Position numbers and translations under genes: made by a program. This document shows, piece after piece, positions 49,363-59,237 of a DNA stretch of 64,000 nt; position 1 is the first letter of the stretch, and the number at the start of each line of letters is the position of its first letter. The stretch covers positions 1-64,000 of the forward strand of contig SUVK01000005.1 in NCBI GenBank assembly GCA_015062055.1, read 5' to 3'. The notes below the pieces were generated by a model. That model did not search any database. It was not told where the DNA came from and saw nothing but the letters and a program-made list of their open reading frames with translations. This DNA is from Akkermansiaceae bacterium (GTDB taxonomy: Bacteria > Verrucomicrobiota > Verrucomicrobiia > Verrucomicrobiales > Akkermansiaceae).

Positions 49363-51261
49363 TTACTTTTGTTGATTCGGGGCCAGGAAATCGTCTGCAT
49401 GTTGAAAAATGAATCTAGCCGTGGCAATTTCCAGCTCATAGCTCCACTCTTTGCCGAGGGCTTCCAGCTCATCAAGTTTATCCGGGTTATCCATGTTGTC
49501 GGCATATTCACCATAGACAATGATGGCTGATTCGGGGGCCCCGATATCGCGCAAGGCTTGTATGAGTTCTGCTTTGCGTTCCGGGCTCATGTGTCCAAAC
49601 CACATTTCATCTAACGAGGTTGCCAAAAGAGCCGTGCGGAGGGGTTGGGTATCTGCCTCTCTGCCGTGGGCGGCAAGCCAATTCTTGACTTCTCCGTTGG
49701 TGCTGCGTGGTAACCCGGCGAGTTGTAACTTGGCGCCCCATGCGCCGGCTCGTATGGCAATATCGGGTGATTCGAGCAACTCTGTAACAATGGGTGCGGC
49801 CCCGGGGTCTCTGCCCAGCAGTTCAACCGCATGTGCTGCCAAATCGTGGTCTCTTATCTGCTCTGCTTGTTTGATTACCTGCAAGATTTTATTGCGGTCT
49901 ATACATATGCCGTTCACATCTCTCAAGATGTAAATGAGAGTGGCTGCTGATACATGGTGGTGAGGTTCATCATCATGCGTGTGTTGATGAATGCGTGGTA
50001 CAAGAGCCCACAGAGAAGAGTTGTTAATCACCTCTGCTGCGTAGTTTTGGTCAACTCGGCATAAAATCTCTGCTGCGCTTAATAGGGCTGCATCAAAATT
50101 ACTGCATGCCATTTGCTCTGCCGTAGGGGTGAAAATGCTTGCAATTTTCTGCAAATGTGGTTGAGCTTCTACGGCGTTCATTCGTCTTATACCGGCGCGC
50201 GCTAAATCGTCCACGAGCTCTGTGCCCTCACGCATTTCTATGGGGGGGGCTGCCAGTTTGTGCCCTCGCTCTGCCAAGGCTTCTAAAACTCCCGGGCGAT
50301 TAGCCAATAAATCATAGGCACACAGTCCGGCATGGGCAGATTCTGCACCGGCTACCGTGGTGATATCGGCTCCTTTACTGAGCAGATAGGCGATAAAGTC
50401 TACCCATTTGCTGCGAAATTCTGCATCTTCTGCATAGCTTAAATGTGCTGCAGCTTCGAGCAGCACTGTTGAGCCCTCAAAGGTTGTATTAATATCACAT
50501 CCTTTGCTCAAAAATAACTCAACCATCCGAATGTTTACTTGCGCATCGTAGTGACCTTTGATGATATAGCCTGCGCATACAATACACTCTTTTTCTGCCG
50601 GGGTGAGTGCATTTTTTGGCTCCAAAATGTCCCCCAGCAGGTCTGCCCACCCTCTCTCTATGATTAAAGCAATGTCGTCTGCTGTTATGCCGCCTGCATA
50701 TTGCAATAAATGGCGCGCAACCGCCTCGTTTTCACACACGTAAGCCGCTGTCGACATCAGCCCTTTGTCGTAACAGATTACACCCTTGGGATTGGCGCCT
50801 CCGTTAATTAATATATCCACAAGTTGTATGATTTCTTCATCGCTGTCGCCCTCGAAAATAACCGGTGATATGGCATAACTCAACGGGCTATGCGCTTTTT
50901 CTCCATATGGATCTGTGGTGCGTGCGTTGGGGTTTGCTCCATCCAGCAACAGGCACCGGGCCAGCTCCGGCTTTTTGAATAAGCAGGCCAAATGCAACAT
51001 CGTTATCCCGCTTTTCGGGGTGGCGTAACCGGCATCTGCCGTGCGGTTAAAATGTGCGATCAATTCAGATACTTCTGCAGAATCGCCCAGTATTTCTTCT
51101 GTAAATTCTTCGCTTTTGAGCACTTGGTACCCTGTTGTCAATTCTTCATATTGGGCAGCTGCCTCGGGGGAACCGTGCCCGAGCTCTTTTTCCCCACACG
51201 CTATCAGTAACAGAAGCCCTGCCGGTAATGCTGCTTTTTTGTATGTGAACCATTGCTTCAT
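49363..51261 (-). CDS. large ankyrin-repeat lipoprotein
   Basis: A 632-residue protein with lipobox LLIAC (Cys22). Ankyrin repeats cover residues ~90-335 (SGITMLHLACLFKKPELARCLLLDGANPNART, IQLVDILINGGANPKGVI, MVELFLSKGCDINTTFEGSTVLLEAA, FIAYLLSKGADITTVAGAESAHAG, DLLANRPGVLEALAERGHKL). A helical C-terminal half of ~290 residues resembles that of the neighbouring 467-residue protein. Probably anchored in the outer membrane facing the periplasm. A scaffold or sensor role is only a guess. First gene of the leftward trio. Confidence 0.82.
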   Translation of the reverse strand: MKQWFTYKKAALPAGLLLLIACGEKELGHGSPEAAAQYEELTTGYQVLKSEEFTEEILGDSAEVSELIAHFNRTADAGYATPKSGITMLHLACLFKKPELARCLLLDGANPNARTTDPYGEKAHSPLSYAISPVIFEGDSDEEIIQLVDILINGGANPKGVICYDKGLMSTAAYVCENEAVARHLLQYAGGITADDIALIIERGWADLLGDILEPKNALTPAEKECIVCAGYIIKGHYDAQVNIRMVELFLSKGCDINTTFEGSTVLLEAAAHLSYAEDAEFRSKWVDFIAYLLSKGADITTVAGAESAHAGLCAYDLLANRPGVLEALAERGHKLAAPPIEMREGTELVDDLARAGIRRMNAVEAQPHLQKIASIFTPTAEQMACSNFDAALLSAAEILCRVDQNYAAEVINNSSLWALVPRIHQHTHDDEPHHHVSAATLIYILRDVNGICIDRNKILQVIKQAEQIRDHDLAAHAVELLGRDPGAAPIVTELLESPDIAIRAGAWGAKLQLAGLPRSTNGEVKNWLAAHGREADTQPLRTALLATSLDEMWFGHMSPERKAELIQALRDIGAPESAIIVYGEYADNMDNPDKLDELEALGKEWSYELEIATARFIFQHADDFLAPNQQK

Positions 51262-51393
51262 TGCTGCTTTTATATTAGCATACGAGTATAGCCGATTTCA
51301 AGTGAAATTGGCTATTTTATTGTATGCGTAAGTTTTTTTACTTGCGGGGGGCAGAGGTATTTGCTATTCTATGAGAAGAATAGGAAATTAAGC

Positions 51394-53124
51394 ATGTTAG
51401 AAGCCCGAAATATCTGTTTGGAAGTTGATGCCGGAGAGGAGCCTCTCTTCTTGCTCAACGATGTGAGTTTCTGTGTTCCTCGTGGCCATTTTATGGCTAT
51501 TGTGGGGCCCAGTGGTTGTGGCAAAACAACACTGCTTAAAACCATTGCCGGTATCAAAGATATTACCTCGGGCTCTTTCTTTTGGGAGGGGCGCGACTTG
51601 GCGGAAGAAGGTGATTTTGAGCCTTACGAGATTGGGTATGTACCACAGTTCAGTATTGCGTATGATGAGCTGACGGTGGATGAAAGTATTGAGAACTCAG
51701 CACGTTTACGAGTCAAAGCGAGTGAAGATGAGCTCAACGATATCATTGACAATGTTTTGGCAGAAACCGGGTTAACAGATATTGCCGACCGCCAAGTGAA
51801 ACTGCTTTCCGGTGGGCAGAAACGCCGCCTGGCCTTGGCAATGGAGCTGGTGAGTGGCCCCCGAATTTTACTGTGCGACGAGGTGACCAGTGGTTTAGAC
51901 CCTCGCTCCGAGCGTGAAATTGTGGAGCTTTTGCATGAATTGAGCATGAAGGATGGTCGCATCGTTATATCAGTGACCCATAGCTTGGCTCAAATGGAGC
52001 TCTACGACAGTATTATGGTGATGCATCGTGGTAATCTTGCATTTCATGGTACACCCAATGTCATGTGCCATTACTTCTCCGTGCCCAATTTTGAAGAGGT
52101 TTACCCACAGCTTTCGGAGCGCGAACCCGAGGATTGGAGCCGCAGTTGGCTTAAACACCGCGTGGATTATTATAAGCGCCTTGAAAAAGAGCACTTACAA
52201 AAATTCATGCAACGAGGGGAAGAACCGCCACCTCCGTGCCCGCGCAACGATGATGAAAAAGAGGAAAAGCCAACCCCCGGTTTCTTCTCGCAACTATTCA
52301 CGCTGTTGGGACGCCGCTTCAGCATCTTCTTCCGCGACCGCGGTCAGCTTACCTTGCAAATTGCCATGATTCTTATTTTCCCCATCATGGTGGCATGTTT
52401 CACAGACAACGGTTGGCAAACGCTCACTAATCTGAATGGTTCAACCGGGCAAACGCCGTCCGAGATGATCAGGGCGATTAAAGACCAAGCTAATGAAAAT
52501 GCCTTGGTCGGCTCAGCTATATCGGGCATTATCATGTTCCAAGTCATTTTGCTGGGGCTTATGGGCTCTAACAACTCTGCCCGCGAGATTGCCGGGGAGC
52601 GACTTATCATGGAAAAAGAAAAGTTTGCCGGTGTGGGGTCGTTAGCCTATGTCTCGTCAAAAATGTTATTTTTGAGTGTATTGGTGCTGGTACAGAGTTT
52701 GTGGATGTTCTGTTTCGTTCACTATTTCTGGGGGTTCAGAGGCGACGTACTTAACCATTTATTGTTTATATTGTTGGCCAATGCTGCCATGACCAGTGTT
52801 TGTCTCGGTATATCTGCTAACTCCAAAACGGCAGATCAAGCATCTTTGCTGAGTATATATCTGGTGGGGTTCCAGTTACCCCTCAGCGGTGCCGTATTGG
52901 CACTGGATGAAACATTAGCTACAATCACACAACCTTTCATTTCTGCCTATTGGGCATGGAGCGGTAGCCTCTCGGGCGTTGAAAATACGTATCGAGATGT
53001 AGTTGATAATATCGTGCAGACTGATTTTGCTGCGTACGATATATGTCTCATCGTATTAGGTGCTCACATTCTTGTAGGCATTCTGCTCACCTATGTTGGC
53101 GTACGCCGAACCCGTTGGGAATAA
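51394..53124 (+). CDS. ABC transporter, fused ATPase-permease (ABCG-like half transporter)
   Basis: A 576-residue protein. The N-terminal ATPase domain has Walker A GPSGCGKT (38-45), signature LSGGQKRRL, Walker B ILLCDEVTSGLDP and the switch His in SVTHSL. A C-terminal ABC-2 type permease with six helices (about 320-570) follows. The ATPase-first order and VTSGLDP recall eukaryotic ABCG/White transporters, which export lipids or drugs; in bacteria this layout is less common than split genes. ATG 51394 was chosen, with AGGAAA 12 bases ahead. The following two envelope genes are 22 and 0 bases away, so substrate export may involve them. Substrate unknown. Confidence 0.88.
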   Translation: MLEARNICLEVDAGEEPLFLLNDVSFCVPRGHFMAIVGPSGCGKTTLLKTIAGIKDITSGSFFWEGRDLAEEGDFEPYEIGYVPQFSIAYDELTVDESIENSARLRVKASEDELNDIIDNVLAETGLTDIADRQVKLLSGGQKRRLALAMELVSGPRILLCDEVTSGLDPRSEREIVELLHELSMKDGRIVISVTHSLAQMELYDSIMVMHRGNLAFHGTPNVMCHYFSVPNFEEVYPQLSEREPEDWSRSWLKHRVDYYKRLEKEHLQKFMQRGEEPPPPCPRNDDEKEEKPTPGFFSQLFTLLGRRFSIFFRDRGQLTLQIAMILIFPIMVACFTDNGWQTLTNLNGSTGQTPSEMIRAIKDQANENALVGSAISGIIMFQVILLGLMGSNNSAREIAGERLIMEKEKFAGVGSLAYVSSKMLFLSVLVLVQSLWMFCFVHYFWGFRGDVLNHLLFILLANAAMTSVCLGISANSKTADQASLLSIYLVGFQLPLSGAVLALDETLATITQPFISAYWAWSGSLSGVENTYRDVVDNIVQTDFAAYDICLIVLGAHILVGILLTYVGVRRTRWE

Positions 53125-53146
53125 TTTTAACACTTATTTAATCATT

Positions 53147-53623
53147 ATGGCAAGAAGTAGAGGAAAAAGAGGACGCTCCGCAGATAACAAGTCGTTGATA
53201 ATCATTGCCATTGTCGTGGCTGTTGTAATTGTGGGAGCCATTGTTTTCAAAGGATATTCATCTGATTCTCAAGAAAATATAGATACCTTTGCAGTTAAAC
53301 AAGGCACGAGGGATGGCTCCTCATCCGGAGGCAACTCGCCGGTAGAGCTGTATGTTAAGCGTGGCTCTTCTGCTGTGGGTAATACCTACAAATTCCCCGC
53401 AACGGTGGTCGATGTAGACTCTCATGGTGGTAGCCGAATCATACAAGTGACGACACAAGATAATACTCGAATAGGACTTTTTGTACCGGCCGGTACCAAT
53501 CTTAAAGCTAACGTGCGAGCCGGTATGGATTATGTATTTACCGTACAGGGTCGCAATGGTACCATGCCCGATGGTAAGCCGGTTAAAGGCATTTTGGTTG
53601 TTACTCAAGCTGAATCTAAATAA
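53147..53623 (+). CDS. membrane-anchored hypothetical protein
   Basis: A 158-residue protein. The basic N-terminus MARSRGKRGRSADNKS is followed by a single membrane helix (17-35, LIIIAIVVAVVIVGAIVFKG) and an external beta-rich domain of ~95 residues (VELYVKRGSSAVGNTYKFPATVVDVDS, RIGLFVPAGTNLKANVRAGMDYVFTVQG) with an OB- or SH3-like rhythm. The start at ATG 53147 avoids overlap with the transporter. Its stop codon overlaps the next start by one base (TAATG), so the two are coupled. Perhaps a periplasmic adaptor for the ABC transporter. Confidence 0.7.
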   Translation: MARSRGKRGRSADNKSLIIIAIVVAVVIVGAIVFKGYSSDSQENIDTFAVKQGTRDGSSSGGNSPVELYVKRGSSAVGNTYKFPATVVDVDSHGGSRIIQVTTQDNTRIGLFVPAGTNLKANVRAGMDYVFTVQGRNGTMPDGKPVKGILVVTQAESK

Positions 53624-55560
53624 TGAAAACTCTTTACATATTACCGTTAATTCCCCTGATGTGGGGTGTGGCCACTGCTCAGATGACCACCAACACCCCC
53701 CAGAGTTTTGATGTAACCGGCAAATCTGCTCAAGCTCAATCGGGGGTGCAAAATAATGACCCTAACCGTGTAGGAGAAACGCCCCCGCCTCAGCTTTTGG
53801 GCATGGAGCTCCCCTTGCTGGATCCCTCCACCGATACCATTTCATTCAATGGTGGTAAGTTCGATGTTGGTAACAACGCTATGGTGCGAGAGCGCTTTGA
53901 GAAATACCTCAGCCAAACCCCGGATGACACCGAGGCCTCTCGCAAGTATCGTCGAGCTATCGAAAAGCTGATAGACTTGACTCAAAAATACTCGAAAAAT
54001 ACCGGCCCGATAGGTAGTAAGGTTCTTGTAAAGATAGGAATGACACTTTACGATATCTCTGACTACCCGGGCGATGGTCAGCAATCCGGTGTTCTTGCCA
54101 GTGCTATGGTTAGTGTGTTAGATGCTCAGCGTGCTAACCTGCGCCGCGATAAGGCTAATAAACAGCTCGATGAAGATATCGACAAACTTGTTAAGCACAC
54201 AAACTCCCTTACCAACCAAAATACTCAAAAAGGGAGTGGTGGCGGTTCCATCGGCAATATCCAAGGTAAATCCGGTGCTTCGGGTGGGGTAAGCCATACC
54301 GTGCGTATTGCTCACAATACTCAAAAAATTGCCGAGAACAAAACCAAGCAAGGTGCCAATGTAGCCGCTAACGAAGCTACTATTTTGCGTGCCAAAATTC
54401 AATATCAGGCATTGCTGCTTTCTATGTTCTTGGAGCGTCGGTTCGACCACGTTGTAATCGGTGCGCGCGTGTATCGGCACCTTTTCCGCGATGGTGATAC
54501 TACCTTGAACTTAGACAAAGAGTCTGATGCCTATCAAATGTTTACGGGTATATCCGGTATGCCTCCCACCGTTAACGCTTTGGATAGTGCCGCAGCAAAT
54601 GCCCGCCGAGATATTGACCAGAGCATGGACTCCATTGCAAACCTCATCGCTCAAAATAAACTGGGTGAAGCCACAAATCGTCTGATTACGGCGGTTGCCA
54701 TAGGTGAGTTCATGCAGAGCGTTGCTACATTCCCGACGGAGTCTCGCCGTCGCATTGCAGAGTATTGGACCCTGCGTAAAAACGCTCTTATTGCTCTCAA
54801 TGCCCGAGATTATGATGAGGTAGAGCGTATATCGAACCGTTTGAAGGAGCTCGATGTCGATTATAACGATTCCATGCTTATGTCTTATACCGAAGGCAAG
54901 AAGAACCAGAGTAATGCTTGTCTGCGCAAAGCTCGTAAGGCTTTGATGGCCGGTAATGAAGATGAAGCGATGGAAGCTATGACAGAGGCTTCCGTCATTT
55001 GGCCGCGTAACCCTGAGATTAAGAAGGCGAAAGAGCAGATTGAAACTCTGGATGCCTATGATAAAGAGAAAGCCGAATTCACGGGCCTTCTGAAAGCGAA
55101 GCGTTTTCGAGATATATACAAATCGCGTGAGCGTCTCAAGGTTGTGATGTTTGATGAAGACCTTGCCAAACAATACGAAGCCGTTATTCGCTATATTGAA
55201 CTTATTGATAATAAGATTAAAGAATATCGTATCATAGCCGAGGAGCAGGGGGGCATGGGGGCAGGTATGGCCTACGAGAAGCTCGTAGAAATGCAGAGTG
55301 AAAATGAGGCTTCTGCAGATGAGATGTTTCGCGGTGAGCTTAAAAACGACAAGCAATTCTCAGATGCCTTGAGAGACATGCGAGATGCTGCCGGTGAGTT
55401 TACCGATATGCTGGTTAAGGCTCAAAAAGATGAAAAAGCAGGTGAGTATGGCTCGGCTCTGGCAAAATATTACCGTGCCTTGGAGCTTAACCCTTCATCC
55501 GTCATGGCTCAAGAAGGCATTAAGCGCGTTTACGATGTCATTTACAGCGCTTCGTTCTGA
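53623..55560 (+). CDS. large exported protein with TPR-like C-terminus
   Basis: A 645-residue protein with signal peptide MKTLYILPLIPLMWGVATAQ. Residues ~85-330 are polar with a Gly/Ser-rich loop (QKGSGGGSIGNIQGKSGASGG). The C-terminal half contains helical-repeat segments: KARKALMAGNEDEAMEAMTEASVIWPRNPEIKKAKEQI and KAGEYGSALAKYYRALELNPSSVMAQEGI are good TPR units. It is coupled to the membrane-anchored protein and cotranscribed with the transporter. Probably a periplasmic or outer-membrane-associated scaffold. No enzyme motif seen. Confidence 0.75.
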   Translation: MKTLYILPLIPLMWGVATAQMTTNTPQSFDVTGKSAQAQSGVQNNDPNRVGETPPPQLLGMELPLLDPSTDTISFNGGKFDVGNNAMVRERFEKYLSQTPDDTEASRKYRRAIEKLIDLTQKYSKNTGPIGSKVLVKIGMTLYDISDYPGDGQQSGVLASAMVSVLDAQRANLRRDKANKQLDEDIDKLVKHTNSLTNQNTQKGSGGGSIGNIQGKSGASGGVSHTVRIAHNTQKIAENKTKQGANVAANEATILRAKIQYQALLLSMFLERRFDHVVIGARVYRHLFRDGDTTLNLDKESDAYQMFTGISGMPPTVNALDSAAANARRDIDQSMDSIANLIAQNKLGEATNRLITAVAIGEFMQSVATFPTESRRRIAEYWTLRKNALIALNARDYDEVERISNRLKELDVDYNDSMLMSYTEGKKNQSNACLRKARKALMAGNEDEAMEAMTEASVIWPRNPEIKKAKEQIETLDAYDKEKAEFTGLLKAKRFRDIYKSRERLKVVMFDEDLAKQYEAVIRYIELIDNKIKEYRIIAEEQGGMGAGMAYEKLVEMQSENEASADEMFRGELKNDKQFSDALRDMRDAAGEFTDMLVKAQKDEKAGEYGSALAKYYRALELNPSSVMAQEGIKRVYDVIYSASF

Positions 55561-55580
55561 GCTCTTTTCTCTCAGAATCC

Positions 55581-56498
55581 GTGGCTGAAATCTCGGTCAC
55601 GGATTCTTTAACGACTGAATCATCTATACCCATCTTGAAAACTCGTTTTGCGCCATCGCCGAGCGGCCCCCTGCACGTAGGCCATATATTGGCTGCCGTG
55701 CAAGCGCGGCGTTTGGCGGATGCAAATGCCGGTTCGTGTTTGTTGCGCATTGAAGACATAGATGTTACGCGTACGGGTAGCCGAGAGTGGGTTGATTTAA
55801 TGTACGAAGATCTCGCATGGCTGGGCTTGACCTTTGATGGCGAGGTAATGGTGCAGAGTACACGTTTTGACGTATATGCTGCTGCATTGTCTCGGCTCAA
55901 ATCCATGGGACTGTTATACCCATGTTTCTGCACGCGTGCAGAGATTAAGGCGCAGATTGCCGAAATCGGCAGGGCACCACACGCCACTTTGGGGTATCAA
56001 TATCCGGGTACCTGTCGTCATATTTCGGCTGCCGAGGCTGCCGAGCGCATAGCCCGCGGCGATGCCCATGCCTGGAGACTTGATATGCAACGAGTGCAAG
56101 ATCTCATCGGTACCCCTTTATGGGCAGATATGCGACGCGGTGTGCAGCGTTGCGTGCCCTCTGCCTACGGGGATGTCGTGTTGGCCCGTAAAGAAATGCC
56201 CACCAGTTATCACTTGGCTGTCGTAATCGATGATGCTGCGCAAGGTGTTACCCATGTAACGCGTGGCGAAGACCTTTTTGATGCCACAAACATACACCGA
56301 GCATTGCAAGCCGTATTGGCACTGCCGGTACCCACATACTGTCACCATAGTCTGTTGAAAGACAATACAGGTAAACGATTAGCCAAAAGAGACGGAGCTC
56401 GCTCCATTGCCTCCCTCCGCGCCGCCGGGTTCTCCCCCGATGAAGTCTACCGCTCCCTTCACACTGCGTTAGCTAATGGCGGTGTATGGTCTGTTTGA
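55581..56498 (+). CDS. gluQ: glutamyl-Q tRNA(Asp) synthetase
   Basis: A paralogue of the glutamyl-tRNA synthetase catalytic core that attaches glutamate to queuosine in the tRNA-Asp anticodon. Its 305 residues lack the anticodon-binding half, as expected. The HIGH motif reads PSGPLHVGH, RIEDIDVTR supplies the Glu-binding region, and a KMSKS equivalent is present (KRLAKRDGA). A zinc-site CFCTRAEI...YPGTC is also present, with Cys spacing like E. coli GluQRS. The start is GTG 55581, 20 bases behind the TPR gene, so it may be read from the transporter operon. Confidence 0.93.
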   Translation: MAEISVTDSLTTESSIPILKTRFAPSPSGPLHVGHILAAVQARRLADANAGSCLLRIEDIDVTRTGSREWVDLMYEDLAWLGLTFDGEVMVQSTRFDVYAAALSRLKSMGLLYPCFCTRAEIKAQIAEIGRAPHATLGYQYPGTCRHISAAEAAERIARGDAHAWRLDMQRVQDLIGTPLWADMRRGVQRCVPSAYGDVVLARKEMPTSYHLAVVIDDAAQGVTHVTRGEDLFDATNIHRALQAVLALPVPTYCHHSLLKDNTGKRLAKRDGARSIASLRAAGFSPDEVYRSLHTALANGGVWSV

Positions 56499-56513
56499 TA
56501 TTGATGCCAAAAG

Positions 56514-56540
56514 GGGAGCAGACATGGCAAACTCCCCTCT
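56514..56540 (-). terminator. terminator between gluQ and the beta-CASP gene
   Basis: A 7-bp stem AGGGGAG / CTCCCCT between convergent genes, followed on the minus strand by TTT. Confidence 0.6.
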
Positions 56541-56560
56541 CTGAAAACTGTTGTTGTTTG

Positions 56561-57925
56561 TTAATCCAAGCGTATTGTTTTACCCGGTTCGGGTACGATA
56601 ACAGCTGTGTTTGGTAATTTTGTGCTCAGCTCTGCCTGCATAGATGCCGTGGCCTCGGGGTCTCCATGTACAAGAACCACCGTTTTGGGTGCAAGTGTGC
56701 ATGCATAGTCGATGAGGGCGGAGCGAGTGGCGTGGCCGGAGAAATCAAAGCATTCGATACGGCAGAGTAAGGGATAGCCTTGCCCCTTGCCGTTGGGCTT
56801 CACGATATCGCCGTGATTAGTGGCTTTGATGCGTCCGGCAGGTGAATCCGGGTCACTATAGCCTACAAAAAGGATAGCGTCTTTGGGGTGTGGCAGAACT
56901 TGAGATGCCATATTGTAAGATACAGTGTGCTCACTCATCATGCCACTGGATACAAGGTAGATATTGCCGGGGCTGACCACCAGCGGGCCTTTGCCTTGTT
57001 TGGGCAACCCGTGAGTTTCTACATTATCCTTGAGTTTGTACCCGGGTGTGAGTCTCGGTGTGCTGTCGCTGAGTTTGTCGTAAATCAACGTTATCTTTGA
57101 GCTGAGCCCGCCGAAATATACAGGCACATCGGGGATTAACCCTTTCTCCTTAAAACGCCCCAGCTCGCACAGCAGCTCTTGGCTTTTACCAAGAGCAAAT
57201 ACGGGGATAAGCACCGCACCCCCTTCTTCCAATACCTCTCTTATTGCCTTCGCAAAACGAAGTAGCTCGTTTTCGCGTGTATAAGCGGCATCTCGCTCCG
57301 TGCAACCATGAGTACATTCCATAATCAGGATGTCTACCCCTTCTTGCGGAAACTCTGCACCGCCTATCAGCGTTTGGTTGTCAAATTGCACATCGCCGGT
57401 GTAGAACACCGTTGTACCTGTGACACTTTCAAGCATGACACCACAAGAGCCGAGAATGTGCCCGGCATCGTACAGCGTGGCAAGCACATTGCCATTGTAC
57501 CCGGTGCGGAATGGCTCGTTGTACGGGCGCCCTATCCATGCACGTGTCAATCGTTCTAATTCGCCGTGTGTATAGAAAGGGTATTCGGCAATGCCTTCGG
57601 CAATGCGCTTACTCGTCATTACATTAACAGAGTTGTGTAACATGGCGTCACCCACTTTTACGGTTCCTTCAGTCATAATGACTTCGGCACCGGGGTATTC
57701 ATCTTGAAACACGGGCAGGGTGCCTATGTGGTCCAAGTGCGAGTGGGTGATGAAGATACAGTCGGGGTCGGCTGCTCCTATAAGCTTGTAATTGGGCTTG
57801 GCTTCATTGCCGTCTTTCTTGGGATGCATCCCTGCATCCAGCACAATGCGAGAGCCTTCCAGATCCAGTAGATAACTATTGGCTCCTATTTCGTCTGCGC
57901 CCGTAAGGTTGGTAAAGGTAATCAT
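56561..57925 (-). CDS. metallo-beta-lactamase / beta-CASP RNA-processing nuclease
   Basis: A 454-residue zinc nuclease of the CPSF73/Ysh1-like type. The MBL core has THSHLDHIG (His61, His63, Asp65, His66), then LYDAGHILGSCGVML, FYTGDVQFDNQTLI, ILIMECTHGCTERD, and the beta-CASP region with VLIPVFALGKSQELL and LVSSGMMSEHTV. The C-terminal FSGHATRSALIDYA and VLVHGDPEA supply motifs B and C. This is the standard YkfA/TTHA0252 layout, acting as an RNA endo/5'-exonuclease. It lacks KH domains. Last gene of an operon with lysA (12-base gap) and the permease. Confidence 0.9.
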   Translation of the reverse strand: MITFTNLTGADEIGANSYLLDLEGSRIVLDAGMHPKKDGNEAKPNYKLIGAADPDCIFITHSHLDHIGTLPVFQDEYPGAEVIMTEGTVKVGDAMLHNSVNVMTSKRIAEGIAEYPFYTHGELERLTRAWIGRPYNEPFRTGYNGNVLATLYDAGHILGSCGVMLESVTGTTVFYTGDVQFDNQTLIGGAEFPQEGVDILIMECTHGCTERDAAYTRENELLRFAKAIREVLEEGGAVLIPVFALGKSQELLCELGRFKEKGLIPDVPVYFGGLSSKITLIYDKLSDSTPRLTPGYKLKDNVETHGLPKQGKGPLVVSPGNIYLVSSGMMSEHTVSYNMASQVLPHPKDAILFVGYSDPDSPAGRIKATNHGDIVKPNGKGQGYPLLCRIECFDFSGHATRSALIDYACTLAPKTVVLVHGDPEATASMQAELSTKLPNTAVIVPEPGKTIRLD

Positions 57926-57937
57926 GACTTATTTTGT

Positions 57938-59224
57938 TTATTCCGGCAGGCTCTCATCTTCCACCATTTGGGCCATCGTTTGGCGTTTGCGGATAACGTG
58001 CCATTTGTCCCCGTCTACCAGTACCTCTGCTGCCAGCGGGCGGGAGTTATAGGTTGATGCCATGCTGAATCCGTAAGCCCCGGCACTCATTTCTGCCAGT
58101 ATTTCGCCGGGTTTTACATCGGCAATTTCTCTGTTTTGAGCTTGGAAATCTCCGCTCTCGCATATGGGGCCCACGATGTCGGCCACAATAGTATCATTTT
58201 TGTGCTCTTTGACAGGCCATATCTCATGGTAGCCTTCGTAGAGGGCGGGGCGTATGATGTCGTTCATACCGGCATCGATCATCTTGAACGTTTTGGCTTC
58301 GCCCTTCTTTTCGTACAGGCAGGTGGTGAGTAGGCATGCTGCGTTGCCTACCAGTCTGCGCCCGGGTTCTACCAATATCTTGAGTCCTATGGGTTGCAGC
58401 AATGGTATGATGGCCTCTGCATAGCTCTTAAGGGTAATTTGCTCGGGGTGGGCTGTCCACCACTCTGCGCTACCGGAGGCCAAGCAACCGTCATAAATAA
58501 TGCCGATACCGCCACCGATGCTCCAGAACTCGATATTGTAAAGCTCCTTAAATTTTCGGGCCATGGGCGCGACCTTTTCGATGGCTTTCACAAAGGGGGA
58601 TACTTCTGTAAGCTGAGAGCCGATGTGCATTTGCAGCCCTCGTATATACAGGTGGGGCATTTCTGCGGCAATGGTAGCGTACAACTCTTCGATGCGAGAA
58701 AAGTCTACCCCGAACTTGTTTTCCTTGGTGCCGGTGGTAATGTATTTGTGTGTGTTGGCCTCCACGTTGGGATTCACGCGCACGGCGACGGGGGCTTTTA
58801 CTCCCATTTCTCCTGCAATTCGGTTAATCTCGCGCAGCTCGTTTTCACTCTCGCAGTTAAAGCAATATATTTTGTGATTGAGTGCATAGCGAATTTCTGC
58901 TTCAGTCTTGCCTACGCCTGCGTAGGTGCAGCGGGTAGGATCGCCCCCTGCATGGATGACTCTCCATAGCTCTCCACCGGAAACGATGTCGAACCCCACA
59001 CCCTGCTTGGCCATCAAGTTCAGAATCGCCATGTTGGAGCACGCTTTTACGGCGTATGCTATATGGGCATCCAAAGGTGCAAGGGCTTCTTTCAGTTCTG
59101 ACAAGTCATCCATAATCGTTTTGCGACTATAGACGAATGTAGGGGTACCCATGGCGGAGGCTATATCTGACAAATTGACTGCTTCGCAATGCAGTGCAGA
59201 GTTTTTATACGCAAATGAATGCAT
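57938..59224 (-). CDS. lysA: diaminopimelate decarboxylase
   Basis: A PLP-dependent fold-type III enzyme of 428 residues converting meso-diaminopimelate to L-lysine, the last step of lysine synthesis. Lys60 in HIAYAVKACSN binds PLP, and the phosphate-binding Gly loop is in SIGGGIGIIYDG. GRRLVGNAACLLT and the partner-subunit CESGDFQAQNREI (catalytic Cys) are typical, as is GAYGFSMASTYNSRPLAAEVLV. Full length. It has a 13-base gap to the permease gene and 12 to the nuclease gene. Confidence 0.96.
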   Translation of the reverse strand: MHSFAYKNSALHCEAVNLSDIASAMGTPTFVYSRKTIMDDLSELKEALAPLDAHIAYAVKACSNMAILNLMAKQGVGFDIVSGGELWRVIHAGGDPTRCTYAGVGKTEAEIRYALNHKIYCFNCESENELREINRIAGEMGVKAPVAVRVNPNVEANTHKYITTGTKENKFGVDFSRIEELYATIAAEMPHLYIRGLQMHIGSQLTEVSPFVKAIEKVAPMARKFKELYNIEFWSIGGGIGIIYDGCLASGSAEWWTAHPEQITLKSYAEAIIPLLQPIGLKILVEPGRRLVGNAACLLTTCLYEKKGEAKTFKMIDAGMNDIIRPALYEGYHEIWPVKEHKNDTIVADIVGPICESGDFQAQNREIADVKPGEILAEMSAGAYGFSMASTYNSRPLAAEVLVDGDKWHVIRKRQTMAQMVEDESLPE

Positions 59225-59237
59225 AAGTGATGGTGAA

